DNA of 64,000 nucleotides from Mikania micrantha (taxonomy: Eukaryota > Streptophyta > Magnoliopsida > Asterales > Asteraceae): positions 44,765,510 through 44,829,509 of the forward strand of contig CM018681.1 in the NCBI GenBank assembly GCA_009363875.1, written 5' to 3'. Within the stretch, counting starts at the first letter, position 1; every line of letters begins with the position of its first letter. Both the position numbers and the translations under genes were made by a program. The notes under the pieces are model-generated. The model saw only the letters and a program-made list of their open reading frames with translations. It had not been told where the DNA came from and made no database searches. Positions 40,850 through 52,424 of this stretch are shown here, piece after piece.

Positions 40850-42780
40850 TGTGACAACCAGTACCTGATCGTCAGGCAAGTTAGTACGGTACGTGTACTT
40901 TCACTATTTACTATGTGTAAATACAGTGTTTAAACAGTTGTGTGACAACAGAACCCTGAAAACAAACAACAGTTGTATGTGTTTAAGTGAAAACTTAAAT
41001 GCAATTGATACAACAACTCATGAGAAATAATAGTGTGTAAATAAATGACAAAAACACATCGGTTGCAATCTGATATCCACAGATGACAAGAATCAGATGG
41101 CCGACAATACAATGAGAAATTAATGTGAATTCAATGTGAACAAAATGAAAACAGGCAAGTTTAGTTGAGTCCGTCAGTGAGGAAGTACAATACAACACGT
41201 AAGTTCAGTATCTTTTCAGAATAACAAACTGACAGTGTGTTTGCATGGGTGAATATTAAACAGATGGCGTATTCTTGCTGGTGACGATTCACATGAATAT
41301 ATCTGTGGGTTTAACGTTCTGAATGATGTCCAATAATTAGAAAATCAAATCGAAAAGTATAGTCGTCGTCATGTTCGTACGGGTGACTATCCAAACGAAA
41401 ACGCGTGAAAACCGTACGATTCGATTAAACAGATAAATTAAACGTTTTAGAATTTTAAAAATAACCGAAGATATCTAATTAATTTATTAGGAATTACCAC
41501 CTAAAATAAGTTAGAAATAATTATTTTAAAAGGTCGTAACGTATCGTAACGAAGAAACCAAAAACCGACGCGTTGACGCGAAACCGTGCAGAACCGAACG
41601 AACCCAGACATACTGAACGTTAAAAAAAAATTAAAAGATGACATTAAATGGCATTTATTCATCCCCACCAACCCCATTTCTCTCCAAAAATTGTTCACTC
41701 TCTCTACTTTCTCTCACTAGAGATTGAAAACCTAAATCTCTCAATTCTTCACCAAATCAGGTGATTTTAGTGTCAAAACAACCACAATAACGAGTAGATC
41801 GTGAAAGTACAAAGAAACCAAGCCTTGGATCGATGAAAACAAGGTAAAATCGAGCTCAAGCATACTATTTTTAGGGTTTTCGTCATTCTCGAACGCCCAA
41901 CTTTGCAGCCGGTTTTGGACCGCCGAAACCCATAGGAATTGCACGATAGTGATCTAGGATGGTGTAGGAACTCATGGAACGTATTGAACGGAGCAGGATT
42001 TTGGTAATAGCGTCGGAGGTGTGCTCGGCCAATGCTTGTAGGAATGAGCATCACCTGATGCTGTGCAGGCGAATGGAACCATCCGAACGACTCCACGGGC
42101 GAAAGAACATTAGTTCGCACGAACTGGGGACGACCTTGTGAATCCTTGAGCAAATGAACGGGTAGCATGCGAAGGATCAAGTCGTGAGCTTTCATTCGTG
42201 TGACCATCTTCATTCCTACAAAGATTACGACCGAAGAAGCATGTCATGTGAATGGGTTCTTTCATGAGCTTTCATTCGTGTAACCACCTTCGTTCGCATG
42301 GCTATCACGACCGAAGGAGAGAGTGCCAAACGAATGGACACATTCGTGAACTCCATTCATTAGTCTTCTTTCGAAGGACCATTCATTCGTGGGGTCATCC
42401 TCACTTTGTCCGAACCATGGAGCCAGGTATGCGAAAGATGCTCATTCGTGTTTCGGTTTCATTCGCCAAGAAATCATACGATAATGAGCTAGGTTATATA
42501 ACAAATTCACAACAAGAAAAAGGGGGTATGTTAACCGATTTCTATGACAATCAATACCAAAGGATTTCATTATCAAAGTTCTAAACCTCTTTAAATATGT
42601 AAACACTAATCTTAACAATCAGTTTGGTTAGAAGTGGAGATTATCATATAGAACCATAATCAAGGGATTAGCATTGAGATGGTCCAAAGATGAGTTACAA
42701 GGTGTAACTAACAACCCTAGTTACATAGATCTAAGTTTAATGAGTTCTAACCAAATAAGCTAAGTATAGTTCATCATAAT
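40850..42780 (+). repeat. Array monomer U23
   Basis: Length 1931 bp. It shares GAGAAATAATAG with U22. Private changes are ACAAAATGAAAAC near 41140, AACGAAAACGCG near 41395, AATAACCGAAGATATC near 41460, CCTACAAAG near 42216 and GCGAAAGATGC near 42431. Confidence 0.93.
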
Positions 42781-44712
42781 TGTGACAACCAGTACCTGAT
42801 CGTCAGGCAAGTTAGTACGGTACGTGTACTTTCACTATTTACTATGTGTAAATACAGTGTTTAAACAGTTGTGTGACAACAGAACCCTGAAAACAAACAA
42901 CAGTTGTATGTGTTTAAGTGAAAACTTAAATGCAATTGATACAGCAACTCATGAGAAACAATAGTGTGTAAATAAATGACAAAAACACATCGGTTGCAAT
43001 CTGATATCCACAGATGACAAGAATCAGATGGCCGACAATACAATGAGAAATTAATGTGAATTCAATGTGAACAAAGTGAAAACAGGCAAGTTTAGTTGAG
43101 TCCGTCAGTGAGGAAGTACAATACAACACGTAAGTTCAGTATCTTTTCAGAATAACAAACTGACAGTGTGTTTGCATGGGTGAATATTAAACAGATGGCG
43201 TATTCTTGCTGGTGACGATTCACATGAATATATCTGTGGGTTTCACGTTCTGAATGATGTCCAATAATTAGAAAATCAAATCGAAAAGTATAGTCGTCGT
43301 CATGTTCGTACGGGTGACTATCCAAACGAATACGCGTGAAAACCGTACGATTCGATTAAACAGATAAATTAAACGTTTTAGAATTTTAAAAATAAACCGA
43401 AGATAACTAATTAATTTATTAGGAATTACCACCTAAAATAAGTTAGAAATAATTATTTTAAAAGGTCGTAACGTATCGTAACGAAGAAACCAAAAACCGA
43501 CGCGTTGACGCGAAACCGTGCAGAACCGAACGAACCCAGACATACTGAACGTTAAAAAAAAATTAAAAGATGACATTAAATGGCATTTATTCATCCCCAC
43601 CAACCCCATTTCTCTCCAAAAATTGTTCACTCTCTCTACTTTCTCTCACTAGAGATTGAAAACCTAAATCTCTCAATTCTTCACCAAATCAGGTGATTTT
43701 AGTGTCAAAACAACCACAATAACGAGTAGTTCGTGAAAGTACAAAGAAACCAAGCCTTGGATCGATGAAAACAAGGTAAAATCGAGCTCAAGCATACTAT
43801 TTTTAGGGTTTTTGTCATTCTCGAACGCCCAACTTTGCAGCCGGTTTTGGACCGCCGAAACCCATAGGAATTGCACGATAGTGATCTTGGATGGTGTAGG
43901 AACTCATGGAACGTATTGAACGGAGCAGGATTTTGGTAATAGCGTCGGAGGTGTGCTCGGCCAATGCTTGTAGGAATGAGCATCACCTGATGCTGTGCAG
44001 GCGAATGGAACCATCCGAACGACTCCACGGGCGAAAGAACATTAGTTGGCACGAACTGGGGACGACCTTGTGAATCCTTGAGCAAATGAACGGGTAGCAT
44101 GCGAAGGATCAAGTCGTGAGCTTTCATTCGTGTGACCATCTTCATTCCTATAAAGATTACGACCGAAGAAGCATGTCATGTGAATGGGTTCTTTCATGAG
44201 CTTTCATTCGTGTAACCACCTTCGTTCGCATGGCTATCACGACCGAAGGAGAGAGTGCCAAACGAATGGACACATTCGTGAACTCCATTCATTAGTCTTC
44301 TTTCGAAGGACCATTCATTCGTGGGGTCATCCTCACTTTGTCCGAACCATGGAGCCAGGTATGCGAATGATGCTCATTCGTGTTTCGGTTTCATTCGCCA
44401 AGAAATCATACGATAATGAGCTAGGTTATATAACACATTCACAACAAGACAAAGGGGGTATGTTAACCGATTTCTATGACAATCAATACCAAAGGATTTC
44501 ATTATCAAAGTTCTAAACCTCTTTAAATATGTAAACACTAATCTTAACAATCAGTTTGGTTAGAAGTGGAGATTATCATATAGAACCATAATCAAGGGAT
44601 TAGCATTGAGATGGTCCAAAGATGAGTTACAAGGTGTAACTAACAACCCTAGTTACATAGATCTAAGTTTAATGAGTTCTAACCAAATAAGCTAAGTATA
44701 GTTCATCATAAT
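42781..44712 (+). repeat. Array monomer U24
   Basis: Length 1932 bp. It has ATACAGCAAC (for ATACAACAAC), shared with U25 and U26. ACACATTCACAACAAGAC near 44434 is shared with U25 only. Private changes include TTTCACGTTC near 43242, GAGTAGTTCG near 43726, GTTTTTGTC near 43808, ATCTTGGATG near 43884 and TTAGTTGGCACG near 44042. Confidence 0.93.
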
Positions 44713-46644
44713 TGTGACAACCAGTACCTGATCGTCAGGCAAGTTAGTACGGTACGTGTACTTTCACTATTTACTATGTGTAAATACAGTGTTTAAACAG
44801 TTGTGTGACAACAGAACCCTGAAAACAAACAACAGTTGTATGTGTTTAAGTGAAAACTTAAATGCAATTGATACAGCAACTCATGAGAAACAATAGTGTG
44901 TAAATAAATGACAAAAACACATCGGTTGCAATCTGATATCCACAGATGACAAGAATCAGATGGCCGACAATACAATGAGAAATTAATGTGAATTCAATGT
45001 GAACAAAGTGAAAACAGGCAAGTTTAGTTGAGTCCGTCAGTGAGGAAGTACAATACAACACGTAAGTTCAGTATCTTTTCAGAATAACAAACTGACAGTG
45101 TTTTTGCATGGGTGAATATTAAACAGATGGCGTATTCTTGCTGGTGACGATGCACATGAATATATCTGTGGGTTTAACGTTCTGAATGATGTCCAATAAT
45201 TAGAAAATCAAATCGAAAAGTATAGTCGTCGTCATGTTCGTACGGGTGACTATCCAAACGAATACGCGTGAAAACCGTACGATTCGATTAAACAGATAAA
45301 TTAAACGTTTTAGAATTTTAAAAATAAACCAAAGATAACTAATTAATTTATTAGGAATTACCACCTAAAATAAGTTAGAAATAATTATTTTAAAAGGTCG
45401 TAACGTATCGTAACGAAGAAACCAAAAACCGACGCGTTGACGCGAAACCGTGCAGAACCGAACGAACCCAGACATACTGAACGTTAAAAAAAAATTAAAA
45501 GATGACATTAAATGGCATTTATTCATCCCCACCAACCCCATTTCTCTCCAAAAATTGTTCACTCTCTCTACTTTCTCTCACTAGAGATTGAAAACCTAAA
45601 TCTCTCAATTCTTCACCAAATCAGGTGATTTTAGTGTCAAAACAACCACAATAACGAGTAGATCGTGAAAGTACAAAGAAACCAAGCCTTGGATCGATGA
45701 AAACAAGGTAAAATCGAGCTCAAGCATACTATTTTTAGGGTTTTCGTCATTCTCGAACGCCCAACTTTGCAGCCGGTTTTGGACCGCCGAAACCCATAGG
45801 AATTGCACGATAGTGATCTAGGATGGTGTAGGAACTCATGGAACGTATTGAACGGAGCAGGATTTTGGTAATAGCGTCGGAGGTGTGCTCGGCCAATGCT
45901 TGTAGGAATGAGCATCACCTGATGCTGTGCAGGCGAATGGAACCATCCGAACGACTCCACGGGCGAAAGAACATTAGTTCGCACGAACTGGGGACGACCT
46001 TGTGAATCCTTGAGCAAATGAACGGGTAGCATGCGAAGGATCAAGTCGTGAGCTTTCATTCGTGTGACCATCTTCATTCCTATAAAGATTACGACCGAAG
46101 AAGCATGTCATGTGAATGGGTTCTTTCATGAGCTTTCATTCGTGTAACCACCTTCGTTCGCATGGCTATCACGACCGAAGGAGAGAGTGCCAAACGAATG
46201 GACACATTCGTGAACTCCATTCATTAGTCTTCTTTCGAAGGACCATTCATTCGTGGGGTCATCCTCACTTTGTCCGAACCATGGAGCCAGGTATGCGAAT
46301 GATGCTCATTCGTGTTTCGGTTTCATTCGCCAAGAAATCATACGATAATGAGCTAGGTTATATAACACATTCACAACAAGACAAAGGGGGTATGTTAACC
46401 GATTTCTATGACAATCAATACCAAAGGATTTCATTATCAAAGTTCTAAACCTCTTTAAATATGTAAACACTAATCTTAACAATCAGTTTGGTTAGAAGTG
46501 GAGATTATCATATAGAACCATAATCAAGGGATTAGCATTGAGATGGTCCAAAGATGAGTTACAAGGTGTAACTAACAACCCTAGTTACATAGATCTAAGT
46601 TTAATGAGTTCTAACCAAATAAGCTAAGTATAGTTCATCATAAT
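44713..46644 (+). repeat. Array monomer U25
   Basis: Length 1932 bp. It shares the ATACAGCAAC and ACACATTC states with U24 and GTGTTTTTGCATG near 45098 with U26. Private changes are GACGATGCACATG near 45147 and AACCAAAGATAAC near 45328. Confidence 0.93.
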
Positions 46645-48566
46645 TGTGACAACCAGTACCTGATCGTCAGGCAAGTTAGTACGGTACGTGTACTTTCACT
46701 ATTTACTATGTGTAAATACAGTGTTTAAACAGTTGTGTGACAACAGAACCCTGAAAACAAACAACAGTTGTATGTGTTTAAGTGAAAACTTAAATGCAAT
46801 TGATACAGCAACTCATGAGAAACAATAGTGTGTAAATAAATGACAAAAACACATCGGTTGCAATCTGATATCCACAGATGACAAGAATCAGATGGCCGAC
46901 AATACAATGAGAAATTAATGTGAATTCAATGTGAACAAAGTGAAAACAGGCAAGTTTAGTTGAGTCCGTCAGTGAGGAAGTACAATACAACACGTAAGTT
47001 CAGTATCTTTTCAGAATAACAAACTGACAGTGTTTTTGCATGGGTGAATATTAAACAGATGGCGTATTCTTGCTGGTGACGATTCACATGAATATATCTG
47101 TGGGTTTAACGTTCTGAATGATGTCCAATAATTAGAAAATCAAATCGAAAAGTATAGTCGTCGTCATGTTCGTACGGGTGACTATCCAAACGAATACGCG
47201 TGAAAACCGTACGATTCGATTAAACAGATAAATTAAACGTTTTAGAATTTTAAAAATAAACCGAAGATAACTAATTAATTTATTAGGAATTACCACCTAA
47301 AATAAGTTAGAAATAATTATTTTAAAAGGTCGTAACGTATCGTAACGAAGAAACCAATGTTGACGCGAAACCGTGCAGAACCGAACGAACCCAGACATAC
47401 TGAACGTTAAAAAAAAATTAAAAGATGACATTAAATGGCATTTATTCATCCCCACCAACCCCATTTCTCTCCAAAAATTGTTCACTCTCTCTACTTTCTC
47501 TCACTAGAGATTGAAAACCTAAATCTCTCAATTCTTCACCAAATCAGGTGATTTTAGTGTCAAAACAACCACAATAACGAGTAGATCATGAAAGTACAAA
47601 GAAACCAAGCCTTGGATCGATGAAAACAAGGTAAAATCGAGCTCAAGCATACTATTTTTAGGGTTTTCGTCATTCTCGAACGCCCAACTTTGCAGCCGGT
47701 TTTGGACCGCCGAAACCCATAGGAATTGCACGATAGTGATCTAGGATGGTGTAGGAACTCATGGAACGTATTGAACGGAGCAGGATTTTGGTAATAGCGT
47801 CGGAGGTGTGCTCGGCCAATGCTTGTAGGAATGAGCATCACCTGATGCTGTGCAGGCGAATGGAACCATCCGAACGACTCCACGGGCGAAAGAACATTAG
47901 TTCGCACGAACTGGGGACGACCTTGTGAATCCTTGAGCAAATGAACGGGTAGTATGCGAAGGATCAAGTCGTGAGCTTTCATTCGTGTGACCATCTTCAT
48001 TCCTATAAAGATTACGACCGAAGAAGCATGTCATGTGAATGGGTTCTTTCATGAGCTTTCATTCGTGTAACCACCTTCGTTCGCATGGCTATCACGACCG
48101 AAGGAGAGAGTGCCAAACGAATGGACACATTCGTGAACTCCATTCATTAGTCTTCTTTCGAAGGACCATTCATTCGTGAGGTCATCCTCACTTTGTCCGA
48201 ACCATGGAGCCAGGTATGCGAATGATGCTCATTCGTGTTTCGGTTTCATTCGCCAAGAAATCATACGATAATGAGCTAGGTTATATAACAAATTCACAAC
48301 AAGAAAAGGGGGTATGTTAACCGATTTCTATGACAATCAATACCAAAGGATTTCATTATCAAAGTTCTAAACCTCTTTAAATATGTAAACACTAATCTTA
48401 ACAATCAGTTTGGTTAGAAGTGGAGATTATAATATAGAACCATAATCAAGGGATTAGCATTGAGATGGTCCAAAGATGAGTTACAAGGTGTAACTAACAA
48501 CCCTAGTTACATAGATCTAAGTTTAATGAGTTCTAACCAAATAAGCTAAGTATAGTTCATCATAAT
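46645..48566 (+). repeat. Array monomer U26, last complete monomer
   Basis: Length 1922 bp. It lacks about 9 bp: AAACCAATGTTGACGCG near 47351 replaces the stretch with AAACCGACGCG. Other changes are TAGATCATG near 47583, GGGTAGTATGCG near 47948, TTCGTGAGGTC near 48174, a shortened A-run in AAGAAAAGGGGG and ATTATAATATAG near 48427. Its right end abuts the 5' LTR at 48567 with the same ATAAT|TGTGAC junction used between monomers. Confidence 0.93.
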
Positions 48567-48969
48567 TGTGACAACCAGTACCTGATCGTCAGGCAAGTTA
48601 GTACGGTACGTGTACTTTCACTATTTACTATGTGTAAATACAGTGTTTAAACAGTTGTGTGACAACAGAACCCTGAAAACAAACAACAGTTGTATGTGTT
48701 TAAGTGAAAACTTAAATGCAATTGATACAACAACTCATGAGAAACAATAGTGTGTAAATAAATGACAAAAACACATCGGTTGCAATCTGATATCCACAGA
48801 TGACAAGAATCAGATGGCCGACAATACAATGAGAAATTAATGTGAATTCAATGTGAACAAAGTGAAAACAGGCAAGTTTAGTTGAGTCCGTCAGTGAGGA
48901 AGTACAATACAACACGTAAGTTCAGTATCTTTTCAGAATAACAAACTGACAGTGTGTTTGCATGGGTGA
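48567..48969 (+). other. 5' LTR head identical to array consensus (conversion or exchange tract)
   Basis: All ~403 bp match the array consensus (for example U5 7681-8083) with no difference I can see. It lacks the ATACAGCAAC and GTGTTTTTGC states of the three nearest monomers. The 3' LTR head (57216-57618) differs at about 13 sites, for example CACTTAAG for CACGTAAG. The last diagnostic site is near 48916, so the tract ends between there and 48969. Confidence 0.85.
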
Positions 48970-49281
48970 CGATTCACACAAATATATCTGTGAGTTTAAA
49001 GTTCTGAATGATGACTGAAAAGTAGAAAACAAAAATCAGAAAACCCTCGTCGTGTTCGTTCGGGTGACGATTCTAATGATTGCGCGCGAAGGTGACACAA
49101 TCTGACGAAACCTTTAAAATAAATGTTTTCGATAAAATAATTTAAAAAAATAAATTTCGAAGATTTATTAGGAATCACAACCTAAAAATAAAACCATTTA
49201 TTTAAAATTCGTAAACTGTGCGCGGTACGTGCCGGAAACGTAACGAAAACTAAACCGAAACGAACCCGAACCCACCCGAGG

Positions 49282-49289
49282 TATAAATA
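49282..49289 (+). promoter_or_regulatory. TATA box of 5' LTR
   Basis: TATAAATA lies in GAGGTATAAATACCC, about 715 bp into the LTR, followed by a CT-rich leader (CTCTCTCTCT at about 49330). The 3' LTR has the same box at 57947. This is the best core-promoter candidate and puts the start of R some 30 bp downstream. Array monomers have an A-run and TTAAAAG here instead. Confidence 0.75.
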
Positions 49290-49524
49290 CCCTAAATGAG
49301 GCCAACAACCTCATTTATTTCTTCCATTCTCTCTCTCTAAAACTCAAATCCCGGATCTTTCTCTAGAAAATCCAAGCTTCAAACCACTAGATCTCCTTCA
49401 ATACTTGATGAAATCTTGCATTCTTGGTGTCTAAACGAAGCTACAATCATACTCTACACGAAAGTACAGCCGATCTAGAGCAAAAACCAACAAAAATCGA
49501 GGTATATGGTTTGCAAGGTTCGGA

Positions 49525-49537
49525 TTTTAGGGTTTTT
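49525..49537 (+). promoter_or_regulatory. Telobox in 5' LTR leader
   Basis: TTTTAGGGTTTTT lies about 245 bp after the TATA box. It sits in the same relative place as the telobox of the array monomer (8701) and of the other two LTRs here (58195; 62195 on the minus strand). Confidence 0.55.
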
Positions 49538-49686
49538 GTAACCTATGTTCGAACACCCTTCTAAAACCGGTCCAAACCCCTTCAAAACTTTAGGTGAAAC
49601 ACATTAAAACACCCTAGGAACTTGGTGAAAAACACCTGTGATGAGATTGGGAGTCGAGGATGGGGAAATGGAACTCGGTCTCGCCT

Positions 49687-50070
49687 GGCCGAAGGAGCAC
49701 CTCCCGCCCGGCCGAAAGGCCTAGGGCCGAAGGACCAAGGCCGAAAGAGAGCCGCATGGGCAAGATCGACCGAATGACTTCCTTCTCTTGGCTTTGCTGC
49801 TCATTCGTTCGGACAAAGGGGGCTCCCATTCGGAACATGGGTTTAGTCGGTCGAAGGAGCAGACCATTCGATTAGGCCATCCCCATTCGCCTTAGCTCAC
49901 CACAATCGGCCTAGCCTTCTATTCGATCGGCCAAGGCTTATTCGCTCGAGCCATAGTCATCCGGCCTATGGCCATGTCTACATTCTCTCGGGCCATGTCC
50001 ATTCTTCCTAGACATCTATTCAACCCATGTCTCATTCGGCCTAAGTAATCCCTTAGTCGGCCTACATTCT
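49687..50070 (+). repeat. GGCCGAA / CATTCGG word island in 5' LTR
   Basis: GGCCGAA occurs at about 49687, 49710, 49725 and 49739. It is followed by repeated CATTCG, TATTCG and TTCGG words to about 50070. The 3' LTR keeps the same island from about 58356 to 58700. It matches the position of the CATTCG island in the array monomer but uses a different core word. Apparent reading frames through it look like by-products of the repeated words. Confidence 0.7.
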
Positions 50071-50623
50071 AGCACTTGTGAACCATAACTTGAACCAATT
50101 CATTTAACAACATGCATTGGATTATTAACCTAATATTACAAAGGTGGTGGAATTTGGTTAAATAATTTGATGAAACCTAGAGATCTTTCAATTAAAAGTG
50201 GAAACTAATTTTCATCATGAGACAAGATGTTTTAAACAAAAACATTCAAAGTCTTTTATAAAATGCTAAAGGATTTCTAATCCTTAACCTAAATCTCTAA
50301 ATTTTATACTTAGAAAACTATAATGGGTTTCACATTTTCACATCATACGACGGTGACAAGTCAAACTAAACATACAACATAAAGACATGGCATACTAATA
50401 TAACCTAATTTGGGTAAGTGTTAGTATAATCCATCACAAGGGAACCAAGGCCGATTGTTAATCAAGATCTATAAGTGTTACCCAACTTTAGGGCTAACAC
50501 ATACACGCACCCAAGTACCTATAACTTATACTTATAAGTTACAAACATCGTGAAATCAATACAGGATCGTGAAAACAACATCAAGAACAGCAAAGAGCGC
50601 GTGGGATAATCAGGAGACAACAC

Positions 50624-51010
50624 GAAACATGATAACGTAGTTTCATGAGTTATCAAAAAATGGAATAATACAAATTGTAGATTATATTTACAACACCGTA
50701 TTATTCTTACTGTAATGAACAATGGGATAATCAGGAGATAACACGAAACAAACACTAATGAAAACAGGAATGATGATCATGTCCACATGACTTCATGACA
50801 TCATTCACCACCTATGCTAACTAAATGTAGTAAGACTAGTTCTTACAACACTGTAGTTACAATTGGGTGAAGACTACGAGATAACAAGAATGATAAACAT
50901 AATAACGTAACTTCATGATAACAACATCATTTACACATATGTTAACATCGTGTTATAAGACAAGTTCTTATAACACTTTGTTAAAGACTACGAGAACACA
51001 TAACACTGAG
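50624..51010 (+). repeat. Three-fold degenerate ~130 bp tandem repeat inside the LTR
   Basis: Three blocks (about 50624-50750, 50751-50905, 50906-51010) each show the same order. First comes ACATGATAACGTAGTTTCATGA or a variant, then a hairpin-like core (TACAACACCGTATTA, TACAACACTGTAGTTA, TATAACACTTTGTTA), then an AGATAACACGAA-like end. Much of the core is self-complementary. The 3' LTR has the same blocks at about 59489-59880, so they predate this insertion. An extra copy of the block end (GGATAATCAGGAGACAACAC) sits at 50604 only in the 5' LTR. Confidence 0.65.
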
Positions 51011-51122
51011 AACAAACAACACTGAGATGATGACTATGGTGAACACAACAACAATTGGTTACTATTAAACTGTCTGTATTATATCACATCAATCATGTGC
51101 CATGTATTCAAGTTCATTTGTA

Positions 51123-52407
51123 AGTCCCTCATCAACGAATCGTTTACCAGTTAATTTAGTGGGACTAAACCGACGATAACGTAGTGGTACCATAGGTTTG
51201 ACAAATCGCCAGCGAATGAGGTCGGTACGTTGATCGTAACATCATCATTGGCTGGTAATGTATCACCGGTGACAGGGAGACATCAGTCAGGTTTGGTGAA
51301 CGACACATGGTGATATTAATCTACAGTGATAATTGTAATTAATCCTTCAATTCTATTTACTAGTATACTGAGGAATTGATATTCTCTCTTGTCACCTTAC
51401 TGGTAGTAGTTTCGTTGAACTTCAAGTGGTAGAGGTAAATCGGATGCATTGTGATCTGATTACGTGAGAATCACAACGGATTCCTTTTAGGCTCTATGCA
51501 CTTCAAGAGGAGAACAATATCAATAGGTTAACTAACACTTCTATTATAAGTAGTGATCGACAGTTAACCCCACATCGAGAGAATAATAACAAGGATAAGA
51601 TTTAATAAATCTATTTACCTTAAAACATTGAGGGTTCATCAACACTTCGGTATTGATAACTTTAGACCCTCACATTCTATTATTATACGTATAACACACA
51701 GGGTGATGAACATGATTTTATGGGTGAATATCAAACGGGTTGAACATATGTGAGATGAAAATGGGTATCTATAATGGTATTGCAAGTGGTGTTGAGTTCT
51801 ATTAGATATTTGGTGGGATGTCAGCTGAGGCTTGTTCCCCTACGTATGCCTTATATATAAGCATAACTAATAGGATAAGATACTACTTTTGAATATAACT
51901 ATGGAGAGGCCATTGTGTGAGACGGATGAATCAAACGCTAACAAGACTCTTGTATAACATTGTGACTGTGAATGTGAACAAATCAATGTATTCAATTGCT
52001 AAACTAATGAACTCACCAACCTAGTGTTGACTTTGTTTAAATGCATGTTTTCTCAGGTGACGAATAGGTTTAGTCACCAGCATTCAGGGATTAAGCTAGA
52101 GGACTTTCAGAAGACCTAACTTCATTTTGTGTTGAGCATACTTTTGAATGACAAAACAGTAAATCATCTTTTGTAGATCTTGTACAGTTACAAGATAGAA
52201 ACTCAGTGATTCTTTTGGATAGATTTACTTAGTTAAATTATGAACGTAACATTGTAATTCTATATCATTGTCATGTTAACATTTCTCATTTATATCCCAT
52301 GTGCTATGTAAACAATCTGATCATTTTGATTATCAAACGATATCGCGCCCCGAGAACATTCCGCCCGACGGAAAAGTCGATCCAGCCCGCCAGCTCGGGG
52401 TGTGACA
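51123..52407 (+). repeat. 5' LTR tail with no counterpart in the 3' LTR
   Basis: About 1285 bp present only in the 5' LTR. It holds no convincing reading frame. It includes TTATATATAAGC near 51851 and an acceptor-like pyrimidine tract TTTTCTCAG|GT ending near 52067. It ends in a GC-rich stretch (CGCGCCCCGAG, CCCGCCAGCTCGGGG) before TGTGACA. That stretch can form a CCGAG/CTCGGGG stem. Confidence 0.7.
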
Positions 52408-52410
52408 GAT

Positions 52411-52424
52411 TGGTATCAGAGCCA
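52411..52424 (+). promoter_or_regulatory. Primer-binding site, initiator tRNA-Met type
   Basis: TGGTATCAGAGCC, three bases after the LTR end, matches the complement of the 3' end of plant initiator tRNA-Met. This is the usual primer of plant Ty3/gypsy elements. It marks where minus-strand cDNA synthesis would begin and fixes the LTR/internal boundary. Confidence 0.93.

Larger units (their letters stand above)
1..48566 (+). repeat. LTR-derived tandem array (megasatellite), ~1.93 kb monomer, 26 monomers
   Basis: A ~1931 bp unit repeats head to tail. Monomer starts (TGTGACAAC) fall at 1893, 3822, 5749, 7681, 9612, 11544, 13475, 15407, 17339, 19271, 21202, 23134, 25065, 26996, 28929, 32173, 34106, 36066, 38919, 40850, 42781, 44713 and 46645. 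The first monomer lacks its first ~33 bp, one boundary is deleted near 30.67 kb and one lies in the N gap. The same TGTGACAAC follows the polypurine tract of the gypsy element at 57216, so each monomer starts at an LTR start. Its first ~403 bp match that LTR at about 97%, and the rest is alignable but diverged (head, promoter, leader, TAGGGTTT zone). The monomer equals only about the front half of a 3.8 kb LTR and contains no PBS, gag or pol. I see no convincing coding capacity. Unequal crossing over or reinsertion of rolling-circle products could have made it; the sequence does not decide which. Confidence 0.95.
48567..52407 (+). repeat. 5' LTR of the plus-strand gypsy element
   Basis: It begins TGTGACAACC and ends GGGTGTGACA, a TG...CA pair, three bases before the primer-binding site. 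At 3841 bp it is about twice the array monomer. Compared with the 3' LTR it has a 20 bp sequence (50604-50623) where the 3' LTR has 239 bp, and it retains about 1285 bp (51123-52407) that the 3' LTR has lost. It contains a TATA box, a telobox, a GGCCGAA word island and a three-fold degenerate repeat, listed separately. Confidence 0.9.

Noticed and set aside
1..48566. Ribosomal DNA, histone or other gene-array explanation for the tandem repeat
   Set aside because: No rRNA, 5S, tRNA or histone sequence appears in the monomer, and its start and order match a gypsy LTR.
1..48566. CRISPR-like array
   Set aside because: Unit of 1.93 kb with no short repeat/spacer alternation, in plant nuclear DNA.
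48562..48566. ATAAT as a target-site duplication of the plus-strand element
   Set aside because: The same ATAAT precedes nearly every monomer, and the right end of the element is missing, so it cannot be tested.
49660..49875. Reading frame through the GGCCGAA island (also at 58329-58580)
   Set aside because: Arg/Pro/Gly-rich product of repeated GGCCGAA words in an LTR leader. Length differs between the two LTRs and no domain is visible.
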